From: an uncultured Eubacterium sp.
Lineage (GTDB): Bacteria; Bacillota; Clostridia; Lachnospirales; Lachnospiraceae
Assembly: GCA_947385875.1 (NCBI GenBank)
Contig: CANDMV010000036.1
Coordinates: 1-32,341 of the forward strand
Direction of reading: 5' to 3'
DNA: 32,341 nt
Every line of letters starts with the position of its first letter. Position 1 is the stretch's first letter. The notes under the pieces are model-generated. The model worked only from the letters and a program-made list of their open reading frames with translations, was not told where the DNA came from and did no database searches. Made by a program: the position numbers and the translations under genes. Shown piece after piece: positions 1-9,482 of this stretch.

Positions 1-1
1 T

Positions 2-60
2 AACTATAAATTCCTTGATTTTTTAAGGAAAATCACTTGACAATATAGGGAGGGACGACT
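2..60 (+). other. Frame-broken upstream part of the SNF2 helicase gene
   Basis: Codons from position 2 read NYKFLDFLRKIT, then TGA. Skipping T38 gives DNIGRDD in the next frame to 59, and skipping T60 joins the long open frame at 61 (DKKVSEYKAAF). The stitched product reads like the usual SNF2/RapA-type stretch before helicase motif V. So two single-T insertions, or sequencing errors, separate this piece from the downstream frame. The rest of the gene lies left of the window. Confidence 0.55.
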
Positions 61-981
61 GATAAAAAGGTCAGCGAATATAAAGCGGCTTTTGAAAAAA
101 ATAAAAAACCTTCTGTGATGATCTGCTCCGATGCAGTGAAAGAAGGGCATAATCTGCAGTTCTGCCATTATCTGATTCACTATGATTTCCCGTATACTCC
201 TGCCGCGATCGGGCAGAGAAACGGGCGGATTTATCGAAAAGGACAGGCAGGTAAGCCGGAAGTATACTATATGTATATGGAAGGCGGGTATGACGAAAGG
301 CTGTTTGGTGAAATTATAGTAGAAAAGTGCCAGCTGATTAAAGTGCTGGAAAAGGTATCCACGCTGAATATACTTCCTGAAGATGCCGACCAGTATATAC
401 AAAACTGCGTGTCAGCTTTTATCGATGATTATTTTGACAGGAAAAAATTTCAAAAGAATAAATCTGATAAACCGGGACAGGAAAATGGAGGCAGTGTGAC
501 AGCGGCTTCAACAGAAAACGAGCAGGAAAAAGAAATCTTTGGGCAATTTTTAAAGAAGTATTTTGCAGAAAAAATCATGGATGAATGCGGGAAAGTGCAG
601 CTTAAGTGGAAGTTCAAGAAAGCAGAAGAGCTGTATGACGAGATTCAGAGTAAATCAGAGGGCCACAGAACGAAATTAAAAGAGTTTTATCAAAATATAT
701 TAAAAGACGCAGACAGCGGGCAAAGCATCAGAGAGATTTATATGGACGGGTATCGGCAGATCTTAGGGGAGCTTGTACAGGAATGGTTTGGCTGTGAGAA
801 GCCTGACAGGGAAGCTGCGGAAGCGAAATTTGTCAGCTGCTGTGCGGAATATGTAGACAGCGTGCGGGAGAAAAAGTCAGGCGCTGCGTTGAAAACATTA
901 TACTGTCATGACTTGATTCAGAATGAACAGCTGTCGATTGATGAATACAAAAGACAGTTTCAGCCGCTGAAAGAATGGTGA
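49..981 (+). CDS. SNF2-family helicase, C-terminal part (partial, frame disrupted upstream)
   Basis: This is the C-terminal helicase lobe of a superfamily 2 SNF2-type ATPase. Motif V is visible as CSDAVKEGHNLQFC (about 120-160) and motif VI as QRNGRIYRKGQ (about 213-245), the usual SNF2/RapA form QRxGRxxRxGQ. The roughly 230 residues after them are charged and helical, with no domain I recognise. The open frame begins after TAG 46-48 with no good start codon: GTG 115 and ATG 118 lie inside the conserved core just before motif V, so they are not natural starts. Sixteen bases separate its stop from the next gene, so the two are probably one operon. In defence islands such ATPases translocate on DNA and often accompany HATPase or nuclease partners; that role is inferred. 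The gene may be a pseudogene if the upstream frame breaks are real. Confidence 0.75.
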   Translation, partial: GGTTDKKVSEYKAAFEKNKKPSVMICSDAVKEGHNLQFCHYLIHYDFPYTPAAIGQRNGRIYRKGQAGKPEVYYMYMEGGYDERLFGEIIVEKCQLIKVLEKVSTLNILPEDADQYIQNCVSAFIDDYFDRKKFQKNKSDKPGQENGGSVTAASTENEQEKEIFGQFLKKYFAEKIMDECGKVQLKWKFKKAEELYDEIQSKSEGHRTKLKEFYQNILKDADSGQSIREIYMDGYRQILGELVQEWFGCEKPDREAAEAKFVSCCAEYVDSVREKKSGAALKTLYCHDLIQNEQLSIDEYKRQFQPLKEW

Positions 982-997
982 GACGAAAGGAACATGT

Positions 998-3900
998 ATG
1001 ATGTCAGAGTATAAAGAAATATTAAAAAAAGCAGAAGAAGCAGATGCACGCATTGCCAACACTTTAAAATGGCTTTTGAAAAGATGCGCGTTAGAAACAG
1101 GGCCAAAGCTTGACGAAGCAGAGGGAAGTACAAAGCTGTCTGACGACAACGGATTAGAAATGATGAATGAATTTCTTCATAGCGCAGCTGTACGGGATAA
1201 ATACTTTTCTGGCGGCGTATTAGATTCTGAGAGTCTTCGCGGGATTGAGCCGAATGAATTTCAAGAGAAATTTTTCAGCTTTTTATCGCAGCGGGGAGAA
1301 ATGGAGACGGACCCGTGGATACAATATCCGAAGGAATTTATAAATAAACTGGCAGTCTATCGAAACTGCGGGGGTACGGATGAGAACCAGTCCAAAAGGC
1401 TGATGGATTTTTCCAAAAAGATCAATAATGACCCCCTGCGCTATGTGTATGAAATCATACAAAACGCAGATGACTGTGAGTATAAAAAGGCAGAAGAGAG
1501 AAACATTGCAAGGAGCATGAAGCTGGAGTTCGACGCCGGAGAAATATGGGTAAGTTATCCTGAAGATGGAATGACGTATTCTGACATTATAGCGATCACA
1601 ACAATCGGAGAGTCCAATAAGCTGAAAAAGAAGCGCAGGCGGATAATTGGAGAAAAAGGAATGGGTTTTAAGACGATCTTTTCCGTATGTGATTTTGTTG
1701 AAATACATAGCGGCCCTTATCATTTTAAGCTGACACAGGATAACTTTGAACCGAAGTGGATAGAAGAAAAGAACGGGACGGCACAGGATGGAGACTGGTC
1801 TGGCACAGAATTGAGACTGCATTTTAATCAGAATATAGAAAATCATGATGTAGAAAATCAGAAGAAAGCGGACGAAAAAAACAAAGTATATGAACAGCTG
1901 TTGAAAAAGTATGGAGGAACAAAAGACAGCGTGAGTGTGCAGAATATATTTAAAAACTGCCCGATTATGTTCACAAATAAGATTGATGAATTATGCATTT
2001 CCTGCGGCGAAGAAAAGCTGGTTATGAAAAGAAGGGTGAAAGAAGATAACGATACGAAGATCGAAGAAATATCTTATCGCTTCAATAAAGATGATGGAGA
2101 GCCTGACTTATCGTTAAAGTGTATCCGCATAGAAAAACTCGTGAAATTTGACTATGAAAAGTATAAGTCGCACTATAAGGAAGTCTTTGAAAGCGAAGCA
2201 GATTATAATAATGAAGAGGATGAGGTTAAGACTTATCCGGTTATTGTGCTTATTCCGGTGGAAGTCCGGCAGGACGGAAAGCCCTTGAGTGTTTCCGAAA
2301 TAGAAAAAGGAAATGTGTTTACTTATCTGCCTACGTTTTCAAATATAAAGGCACCGATTTCTATCCAGATTCCATTTGAACTAAACGAAGACCGAAGCTG
2401 TATGTGGATTCAGGAAATGAAGGGAGACGATCATAATATAGAAGATTTGTGTCTGGAAAAAGGGAAATCGAATTCTACAACGAAATGGAATCAGCTTCTG
2501 TTTGACGAGGTATTTGGGGCAGATCAGTCTTCAAAGGGCAGTAAGACAAAATGCCTGCTGGAGCTTGTTTTTGAAAAATTACGTGATCGAGAGGATGTGT
2601 ATTCCTATATTCCGTGGTACCAAAAGGATGATTACAAATTTTTTTCAACGGAAGATCTTTCATATGATAAAGATGTTGACAGACTGAATAAATTTTGCGG
2701 TGATGACGAAGAAAACCAGATTTTTAAGACGTTTCAAAACATGGAGCTGCTACGGAGGATGGATGGTAAGGGCTGGCTTCGCTTTTTAGACAAGCCGATC
2801 ATGTTTGATTCTTTAGCTTCAGAGATTATGGAGTCAGCTGTAGACACGAACAAGAACAAAGAAGGCTTAGAGGAGCTTCTGAAAATCGTAGATCAGGAAG
2901 CTGAAAGTAAAAGAAAGAAAAAAGAAGAAGAGAAGTTAGATTATAAGATAGAGAAGGTTGTCCGGCGCGTAACATGTGATAAAAAAGGCGAGATCTTAAA
3001 GAGAATGAATATACTGGGAATGTCACAGATCGATTTTAACGAGCTGTCCTTTTCAAAAAAGGATTTTGTGAATAAGCTGATGGAGTTGGATTACGAAAAA
3101 GTAGTCGGACATTTGTTGGAAGAAAGCGGGAATGAGTCCATCTCCTGTCTGCCAGCAAAAGAGGAGGAGGAAAGAAAAGGGCTGAAAGTTATCAATGTGA
3201 AAACTGCGGATCATGCCCAGACACGATGGGCAGTGGATGATGCCGAGCTATGGATTGTTATGAACGGCGAATATAAAACGAATCAATGGCTGGCATTTTA
3301 TGATGAAAATAAAAATAAAGTGAACGGGAAATCTGTGTTGGAAATATTTGGTGATCTGAGCAAGCTTCCGATTTGTCTGCCAAAAGGAAATGCAGGCGGT
3401 AATAGAATCGAAGATGTCTGGAAATGCGTCTGGGAGAAGATACGTCCGCGGAAAGAAACGGAGAAAGGAACGGTTGATTGTTCATTTGAATTGTTTAAGG
3501 AGCTGATGAGATTCATGTCGAGACTAAGCGGCTGTGATGATTGTCGGCAGGATGGACTTAAAGAGCAGATAGAATCCATGTCGGTCATAAGTGATTGTAA
3601 TGATAAGCCGCAGGATAGAGATGGTTGGTTCGAATTTGCAAAAAAAATAATGGAAGATGACCAGAGTAATGATATTTTGTACGGATTTATGAGAGAAGAT
3701 CTGATCGCTTTGTATAATAAAATTGATAAGAAATTTAGAGGTAATTGGCCTTGTAGATGGCAAGAGGTGATGAAAGATGATTTGAAAAATGATTTGAAAA
3801 ATAAATTGGAAAATGATTTGAAAAATGATTTGGAAAAGGCTGAAATCCTCGGAATTTTAAGCTATGGGAAAAGCGAAGATAAAAAGCCGCACTATTTATT

Positions 3901-6900
3901 GCAGATGGGTTTTCTGAAAGAGGGAGTATGCTGGCCAGAAGGAATCTGCAATATCATCAATAAAATGCCTTTTGATAAAAATTATAGGCTTGCAAAGAAC
4001 GATGAAAAGAAACTGAACGAAATTCAGGATGAAAGCATAACAAAAATATTTGAACCTTTGAGGGAGCTGTTAGGGATTCAGACGAAGATCTACACTATCT
4101 CCAGTCTACGTCTGCCTACAGAATACGTCAGGTTTAACGGCATCGTTATTTTAAGGAAGGAATCGGAATCTGAACAGGACAAAGAAAGCTGTCTGGAGAG
4201 TTCTGCAAAAAAATGCTTGTCATCGATAGAAGAGGGTCTGGAGCTGTACAGCGATATAGAACCGAAGAAGAAAGAGCTGTTTTTGAAAAAAGATGCCTGT
4301 AAATCATACGAACATGCAAAAAAAGATCTGCAGACTTTGACAGATTTGTGTGCATTGTCAGCGAAATTCCACATGGACAGGCAGCCGGCACACGGCAGTG
4401 AAAATGAGACATGGTATGAGCTTCTGCAGAACGCAAATGACCATATACCAGACAATGCAGCAGATCAGACGCTGTATATCACAGCAGATTCTGACAATCT
4501 GGTCTTGGAGTATGCAGATCAGGGATTTTCGATCAGGGATTTTCTGGCAGTCAGTACAAGCGGAAATTCTGGAAATACGGATGTGGATATAGAACGGGAA
4601 GGCCGGAAAGGGACTGGTTTTAAAAGTGTCTATGATTGGTTTGATAAGGCGGTGATCTATAGCAGTGATATTGTATGCACTCTGGAAGACCAGCCAGTCA
4701 AAGTCAAAATATTAAAAAGTGGAGAGATCAGCTTTGGGCCCAAAGAGGGAGATCAGGAAAAAGAAAAATGGGAAAAAGAAAAAACGCATTATCCTATTCC
4801 GCGGTTTGTACAATCAGACAGACGTTTGGAAGGGACTAAGATCGAGCTGCACTGGAGAAAAGATAAAATAGAGAATTTTAAAGCCAGAACCGGGATTTGT
4901 AAAAAAGATGAGTTTATCAGTAAAAAGGTATATTTGTTTTTAGACAGAATAAAAAAATTTCATTTCAAAGTGTATGGGGAAGAGTTTACGTTTGATAAGC
5001 AGAAATATATTTCAGAACATTTTGTTGCTTGTACAAAAGAGATGAGCTTATCTGATGATATCATAAATAAGAATCGATACTGGAGTGAGAGAAGAAAGCG
5101 TGGTCAGTCAGAAGAGATTTTAAAAGAAGAGATTTCAAAAAATGAGATTTCAGAAGATACGGTTTCAAAAGATACGGTTTCAAAAGATGTGGTTTCAGAA
5201 GATGTGGTTTTTAAGAAGAAAAATATTACGATACTGTTTCCGGTAACTGATGCGGAGAAAATAGGCTCGGACAAAGAAGTAAGCGTATTCTGCACACTGC
5301 CGGTCGAAGAATTCAAGCTTAAGATTCCATTTTATGTAAATATACCATTACTGGAGTTACGCGATAATAGAAAAGGTCTAGCCGATCAGGGCGAACTTAA
5401 GGAATGGAATCAAAATATTATAGAAGCGGCGCTGACAGGGACAGACTCTGCATTTTCGGAGATTTTTTCTGAAATGAGCAGGAAAAAGGATGGTAAAATT
5501 AATCTGAATAATCTGTATCAATATTTCCCATATAGTTATTTATATGAAAATCCATATATACAGAATACATATAAGATGACATGGAGAGGCTGTCTGATGT
5601 CTGTGCCGTTTATCAGAGCAGTCAGAACGACAGGAAAAATGGTGGATGATAAGGCATACTGCCTAGAAGACTGGGCCAATGAGAGCGATGTAGATCAGTT
5701 GGATTGTGATAAGTTTGTGTTTCTGCCAAAGTACATGTATTGGTGGTTTGCTAAGCGCGGCAGTCTGGATGGGTTTGAATGTGAGATACCATTTGTTTAC
5801 TATGATGACCTGAACGTTGACGATTTAAGCATGGCTGAAACAGATGACGTTAAAATGAGTGGCAGCATAGAAACATTAAAATGCAGGATTCAGCGAGGGT
5901 ATCCCTATGAGCCGCCGGAAAGCAGGCATAATTCTTGGGCATGGAGAGGAGAGTGTGGGAGAGAGAAGAACATGCTGCTGCTGAAAAGGACGCAGCAGGG
6001 AAAAGCAGGCAGGATTTTACTTGACGTGGAATCGTATGTCAGGACGAAAGCAGACCATATCACAGGACAAGATCAGGAACTGTTTTTCCAGTGGCTGCGG
6101 GTGATGAAAGGGTTATATTTTAAGAGTCTTAAGACAGCCCATATGGAAGGGGACGATTTAAGGTTTCAGGATTTTTTTTATCAGAAAATCATGCGGGTAT
6201 TTTTTTCCTGTTATTTGAGATTGAAAAAGCAGGAAAACAAAGATGAGAGGAAGAAATATCACTGTATTGGAAACAGAGAATTAAGCATGGGAGATCATCC
6301 GATCGAATTGGAAGATTATATCAATCTATGCCGATATGCAGATCATTTTCGTGAAGAAATTCTGCAGGAGGAGAAGTTGGAGGAGAAAGAAAAATATGCA
6401 ATAAAAAGCTGTGTTGAAAATCTCTTAGAATCTCCTTATCTGAAGTATCAAAGGGAAGAGAAAGACGATTTATGGGAAGAAAAATGTGAATTGTGGGATA
6501 ATGAAGCAGTCAGAAATCATGTTGATTTTATAAAGAAGGCAGTGAAGGAGCAGATCCGCGAAGGAAAAGATCAATCAGCGGAGGAGCTGCTGTATGAATA
6601 TACAAAAGATTTATTTCAATGGGCATCTAAAAAGACAGATGCTGACGAACAAGAGCAGATAAAAGAAAAGATCAAAAGCTGGATGAAAGCAGGTAATGAG
6701 AATCTGCTGTATGGAAGAACGCATGGAAATAAATTTACTGCGCTTGATGAAAATACTTATTTTACAATAAAAAGAATTGAAAATGAGCATATTGTCGATT
6801 TTGATAAAATATTGGTTTGTGGATATTTGAAAGATTTGAACAGTGAGATCCGGAAACCAGAATTTTATAAAAATTCGAAGAGAGATTTTGTAAAAGTTGT

Positions 6901-8074
6901 AATAGCAAGAGAAAACTATTCACTCTATGAGTGGTGGGAGGGAGCAGAGAAGTTTTTATATGGTGAGAAATACTCCGGCCTGAATGAGGAAGGCAAAGAA
7001 GTATATGATTTATTGTTAAAGGAGATGATGAACCGTATACTTAAGAAGGAAAGTTCTGTCCTGAAGTGGAATGAGGAATTCAAAGATTCTATGAAACATT
7101 CTATGAAACATTCTATAAAAAACATTGGCAAAAATCCTGATAGAGGATTCTCACAGAAAGATTTTTGTAACAGAGATAAGAGCTGCAGAGCGGTTTTTAA
7201 ATTTTGCGAGGGTGATAAGATCAGGAAGATTTCAGAGGCATTGAAAGATGGCTTTCGAGGAAAAGTCAGTGACGGGCTGAGCGGGCGGCTGCTAAAAGGA
7301 GATCTTCAGGAGGAAATTACCCTCGGCGAATTTGTAGAACAAAGAGTATATTTTACAGACTGTCAGACTGGAAATAAATCGCTGTACTGCTGGGCGGATT
7401 TTTATACGGATTCTGATAAGAAAAAAATCGTAGTCTTATTTGGAGAAAACTCATTTGGCAGAATGCTTCGAGAGGAGTTTGACTGTAATGAATATTTTGA
7501 GAACAAAGTCTGCACAGATATGGACTGTGTGCCTGTGGACAGTCTGACGGGGTGGGTAAGCACCGCTCTTGATGAAAACGAACGGGATGCAGTACATGAA
7601 CATGTGAAAAAGCTGGCAGAAAAATTAGAGGTGGAATGGGATGGGGAATGGCTGAAAAATCAGCTGGTCAACCGATTTGATATGCCGTATCTTTATGAAG
7701 GAAGCAGAAAGTGGATTAGCGCCAGCGGGTATGGAGGAAAGGAATTTCATGATAAGAAATGTCCAATCTGCGGATCAATTTTAATTGCGGAAGGCTCTCT
7801 TGTGAGAATTGGCTATATCAAATACCAGCGGAAGAGCAGGTATCTGCCGATGCTGATGTGTGAAAATTGTTATAAGTCATTTCGCTATGCGCAGCAGGTA
7901 TCTCTTGGGCTGGAGGAAGATGAAGAGTTAGAGTCATTTTTAGATTTAATACATACTGATAAGAAAGAAATTCCGATCGTGTTCCATATGTATGCGAAGG
8001 AAACAAAAGAAATGAAAGCGGAGGTAACATTTTTGAACCGCTGGATTTGGTATGTTTTAATAAATAAGGATTGA
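998..8074 (+). CDS. Giant dual-HATPase (sacsin-like GHKL) protein with C-terminal zinc ribbon
   Basis: This 2,358-residue protein is well above the size of ordinary GHKL proteins and carries two complete ATP-binding modules. Module 1 has an N box EIIQNADDC (152-160), a D box around PEDG (D190, G191) and a glycine loop GEKGMGFK (218-225). Module 2 has ELLQNANDH (about 1141-1149), YADQGF (1172-1177) and EGRKGTGFK (1201-1209). The form QNA(D/N)D plus G-x-G-F-K is that of sacsin-like/HSP90-like ATPases, not histidine kinases. Near the C-terminus C2255/C2258 and C2288/C2291 form a CxxC-CxxC zinc ribbon. Long charged and coiled-coil-like stretches and three short tandem peptide repeats lie between. 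AAAGG (986-990) precedes ATG 998 and ATG 1001. It follows the helicase by 16 bp, so a joint complex is likely. A defence role is inferred; the closest families are the large sacsin N-terminal-like ATPases of defence islands. Confidence 0.85.
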   Translation: MMSEYKEILKKAEEADARIANTLKWLLKRCALETGPKLDEAEGSTKLSDDNGLEMMNEFLHSAAVRDKYFSGGVLDSESLRGIEPNEFQEKFFSFLSQRGEMETDPWIQYPKEFINKLAVYRNCGGTDENQSKRLMDFSKKINNDPLRYVYEIIQNADDCEYKKAEERNIARSMKLEFDAGEIWVSYPEDGMTYSDIIAITTIGESNKLKKKRRRIIGEKGMGFKTIFSVCDFVEIHSGPYHFKLTQDNFEPKWIEEKNGTAQDGDWSGTELRLHFNQNIENHDVENQKKADEKNKVYEQLLKKYGGTKDSVSVQNIFKNCPIMFTNKIDELCISCGEEKLVMKRRVKEDNDTKIEEISYRFNKDDGEPDLSLKCIRIEKLVKFDYEKYKSHYKEVFESEADYNNEEDEVKTYPVIVLIPVEVRQDGKPLSVSEIEKGNVFTYLPTFSNIKAPISIQIPFELNEDRSCMWIQEMKGDDHNIEDLCLEKGKSNSTTKWNQLLFDEVFGADQSSKGSKTKCLLELVFEKLRDREDVYSYIPWYQKDDYKFFSTEDLSYDKDVDRLNKFCGDDEENQIFKTFQNMELLRRMDGKGWLRFLDKPIMFDSLASEIMESAVDTNKNKEGLEELLKIVDQEAESKRKKKEEEKLDYKIEKVVRRVTCDKKGEILKRMNILGMSQIDFNELSFSKKDFVNKLMELDYEKVVGHLLEESGNESISCLPAKEEEERKGLKVINVKTADHAQTRWAVDDAELWIVMNGEYKTNQWLAFYDENKNKVNGKSVLEIFGDLSKLPICLPKGNAGGNRIEDVWKCVWEKIRPRKETEKGTVDCSFELFKELMRFMSRLSGCDDCRQDGLKEQIESMSVISDCNDKPQDRDGWFEFAKKIMEDDQSNDILYGFMREDLIALYNKIDKKFRGNWPCRWQEVMKDDLKNDLKNKLENDLKNDLEKAEILGILSYGKSEDKKPHYLLQMGFLKEGVCWPEGICNIINKMPFDKNYRLAKNDEKKLNEIQDESITKIFEPLRELLGIQTKIYTISSLRLPTEYVRFNGIVILRKESESEQDKESCLESSAKKCLSSIEEGLELYSDIEPKKKELFLKKDACKSYEHAKKDLQTLTDLCALSAKFHMDRQPAHGSENETWYELLQNANDHIPDNAADQTLYITADSDNLVLEYADQGFSIRDFLAVSTSGNSGNTDVDIEREGRKGTGFKSVYDWFDKAVIYSSDIVCTLEDQPVKVKILKSGEISFGPKEGDQEKEKWEKEKTHYPIPRFVQSDRRLEGTKIELHWRKDKIENFKARTGICKKDEFISKKVYLFLDRIKKFHFKVYGEEFTFDKQKYISEHFVACTKEMSLSDDIINKNRYWSERRKRGQSEEILKEEISKNEISEDTVSKDTVSKDVVSEDVVFKKKNITILFPVTDAEKIGSDKEVSVFCTLPVEEFKLKIPFYVNIPLLELRDNRKGLADQGELKEWNQNIIEAALTGTDSAFSEIFSEMSRKKDGKINLNNLYQYFPYSYLYENPYIQNTYKMTWRGCLMSVPFIRAVRTTGKMVDDKAYCLEDWANESDVDQLDCDKFVFLPKYMYWWFAKRGSLDGFECEIPFVYYDDLNVDDLSMAETDDVKMSGSIETLKCRIQRGYPYEPPESRHNSWAWRGECGREKNMLLLKRTQQGKAGRILLDVESYVRTKADHITGQDQELFFQWLRVMKGLYFKSLKTAHMEGDDLRFQDFFYQKIMRVFFSCYLRLKKQENKDERKKYHCIGNRELSMGDHPIELEDYINLCRYADHFREEILQEEKLEEKEKYAIKSCVENLLESPYLKYQREEKDDLWEEKCELWDNEAVRNHVDFIKKAVKEQIREGKDQSAEELLYEYTKDLFQWASKKTDADEQEQIKEKIKSWMKAGNENLLYGRTHGNKFTALDENTYFTIKRIENEHIVDFDKILVCGYLKDLNSEIRKPEFYKNSKRDFVKVVIARENYSLYEWWEGAEKFLYGEKYSGLNEEGKEVYDLLLKEMMNRILKKESSVLKWNEEFKDSMKHSMKHSIKNIGKNPDRGFSQKDFCNRDKSCRAVFKFCEGDKIRKISEALKDGFRGKVSDGLSGRLLKGDLQEEITLGEFVEQRVYFTDCQTGNKSLYCWADFYTDSDKKKIVVLFGENSFGRMLREEFDCNEYFENKVCTDMDCVPVDSLTGWVSTALDENERDAVHEHVKKLAEKLEVEWDGEWLKNQLVNRFDMPYLYEGSRKWISASGYGGKEFHDKKCPICGSILIAEGSLVRIGYIKYQRKSRYLPMLMCENCYKSFRYAQQVSLGLEEDEELESFLDLIHTDKKEIPIVFHMYAKETKEMKAEVTFLNRWIWYVLINKD
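3779..3838 (+). repeat. Five 12-bp in-frame tandem repeats
   Basis: Five units of the type GATTTGAAAAAT encode DLKN-DLKN-KLEN-DLKN-DLEK inside the giant HATPase protein (around residues 928-947). The unit length is a multiple of three, so copy-number change would alter length and not frame. The peptide is a lysine/aspartate-rich helix and probably a linker. Confidence 0.9.
5114..5218 (+). repeat. Seven 15-bp in-frame tandem repeats (pentapeptides)
   Basis: Seven 15-bp units encode EILKE, EISKN, EISED, TVSKD, TVSKD, VVSED and VVFKK in the giant HATPase protein after its second ATPase module. Units 4 and 5 are identical, which points to recent slippage or duplication. The region looks like a flexible charged insert. 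Confidence 0.88.
7088..7123 (+). repeat. Three 12-bp in-frame tandem repeats
   Basis: Units TCTATGAAACAT, TCTATGAAACAT and TCTATAAAAAAC encode SMKH-SMKH-SIKN. The first two are identical. This is the third short coding repeat in the same gene. Confidence 0.85.
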
Positions 8075-8098
8075 GAATCAAAACGCCATCTGCCGTCA

Positions 8099-8127
8099 TT
8101 CACAATATTCGTTCATTTGGATAAAAT
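8099..8127 (+). promoter_or_regulatory. Promoter for the DUF4238 gene
   Basis: TTCACA (8099-8104), a 17-bp spacer and TAAAAT (8122-8127) each match the sigma-A consensus at 5 of 6 positions. A start near 8134 would leave a leader of about 160 nt. This suggests the DUF4238 gene is transcribed independently of the giant HATPase gene. Confidence 0.6.
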
Positions 8128-8208
8128 GATTTAGAATAAATAAACACCCATAAACGCTAATGAATTAGGAAAACTTTTTCGTCCGCGGGTATCAGAAGGC
8201 AGAATACA

Positions 8209-8233
8209 CTGGTACTTTGCATTAACTATAGAG
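8209..8233 (+). repeat. Remnant of the family C palindromic element
   Basis: GGTACTTTGCATTA here is shared with 21857-21870 and resembles the inner hairpin arm of the complete elements at 18,112 and 31,113. Only this fragment is recognisable. Confidence 0.35.
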
Positions 8234-8292
8234 TACGTATCCAGCGAGCATGATATCAGAACGCATCGATTCTGCCAAGAGGGAATATTCTT

Positions 8293-9441
8293 ATGAACAA
8301 CCACTATATCCCGCAGCTTCTCCTAAAACAGTTCGCTGTTTCAAAGAAAGTAAATATTTATGATTTCCATACGTTATCCTTCTCAGTCAGGAAGCTGAAG
8401 AATACATTCGCCTCAAAAGGAATCTTCGATCAGGAACTGGAAAAAGCCTTTGCCGTTAAGCTAGAAGGGCCGTTTGGAAATCTGTTAAACCACAGGCTGC
8501 TGACAGGAGATACAATTACGATTAACCGCACAGAAAATCTGCTTATGCGTAAATTCCTGATGATTAACTCCCTGCGTTCTCCACTTTCAGGCATTTCATG
8601 GGATGAGATGGTGCAAAGAACGAAGCTTTGGAATCATCCGTCTGTGCAGATGAGGAAGTCATTGATAAGAAATTATCCGGGTACAAAAGAAATTTTTAAC
8701 AAAATGTCTCATTCAAAAGAAACATATATTCCAGATTTAAAAAAGGCAATGGAGATCGATTCACTGGAAGACATCGCGGATGCAGAAAAAAGGCCGGATG
8801 TGTCTGAACAGCTGAGGTTAGCCGCGCGAAATGCAATCGTAACGGTCATTGCTTTTTGGGACAGCAGTGAGTCCGGGCAGGAATTTATATTTCCAAAGCT
8901 TCCGGGAATATGTCAGATGGATGATATGGGCATCCTTTATAAGAGTACAGTCATTTATGGTCTCAGGGAGGAAATGGAAAAGCAGGGGCTGGAAGAACAT
9001 TTAAAGAGGGAGCTTGACAGAATCTTTTATGGGAATTTAATGTATTGTGATAATTTCAGTGTTTATCCGCTGTCTCCTACGAGAGCCATGATCTGCATTG
9101 CTCCATATTTCAGAGCTTTTTTCCCAATCATGGACCCGACAGGCACGGTGCAGCTGTATCCGCCCTTTCTTGACAGTGAGCAGTTTGACAGGCATTTTTT
9201 TGAACCGATGCGGATGGAATTATTTCGGCCCTGCAGGAATGCTTTTAACCGTTTTTACCAATACCGGGTGATGCAGCTGAAAGCGGAAGAAGTGCAGGGC
9301 ATTAATGCTATGATTCTGGATATGGAAACAGAAGAATTTGTGTTTCATGATTATAATAAAATCAGGGATTCTTTCTGGTACTACGATAAAAGAGCAATAT
9401 TTGCAGATAAGAAAAAACATGACTTCAGCTGTCTGGTGTAG
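8293..9441 (+). CDS. DUF4238 family protein
   Basis: The protein has 382 residues. Its start, NNHYIPQLLLKQFA, followed by NIYDF, is the signature opening of DUF4238 (usually xHxVPxFxLxxF). The remainder, including INRTENLLMRKFLMINSLRSP and a long alpha-helical body, fits that family's usual 300-400 residues. The biochemical role is unknown; members are often found in accessory and defence regions. There is no signal peptide or membrane segment. The start follows AGAGGGA at about 8279-8285. It has its own promoter upstream and a strong terminator overlapping its stop, so it is a single-gene unit between the two HATPase genes. It could be an accessory effector of the island or an unrelated passenger. 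Confidence 0.75.
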   Translation: MNNHYIPQLLLKQFAVSKKVNIYDFHTLSFSVRKLKNTFASKGIFDQELEKAFAVKLEGPFGNLLNHRLLTGDTITINRTENLLMRKFLMINSLRSPLSGISWDEMVQRTKLWNHPSVQMRKSLIRNYPGTKEIFNKMSHSKETYIPDLKKAMEIDSLEDIADAEKRPDVSEQLRLAARNAIVTVIAFWDSSESGQEFIFPKLPGICQMDDMGILYKSTVIYGLREEMEKQGLEEHLKRELDRIFYGNLMYCDNFSVYPLSPTRAMICIAPYFRAFFPIMDPTGTVQLYPPFLDSEQFDRHFFEPMRMELFRPCRNAFNRFYQYRVMQLKAEEVQGINAMILDMETEEFVFHDYNKIRDSFWYYDKRAIFADKKKHDFSCLV

Positions 9442-9464
9442 TCCGGACGGCTGAAGTCTATTTT
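9421..9464 (+). terminator. Strong rho-independent terminator overlapping the DUF4238 stop
   Basis: GACTTCAGC (9421-9429) pairs with GCTGAAGTC (9450-9458), then GTCTGG (9431-9436) with CCGGAC (9443-9448), around loop TGTAGT. A T-rich tract follows (TATTTTTTG). The TAG stop codon lies in the loop region, so the coding end doubles as the hairpin's 5' arm. Confidence 0.9.
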
Positions 9465-9482
9465 TTGCTTCATTGCGGGCTG

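Noticed and set aside
3779..5218. CRISPR-like repeats
   Set aside because: The repeats are 12-15 bp, directly adjacent without spacers and in frame with the protein, so they are coding tandem repeats.
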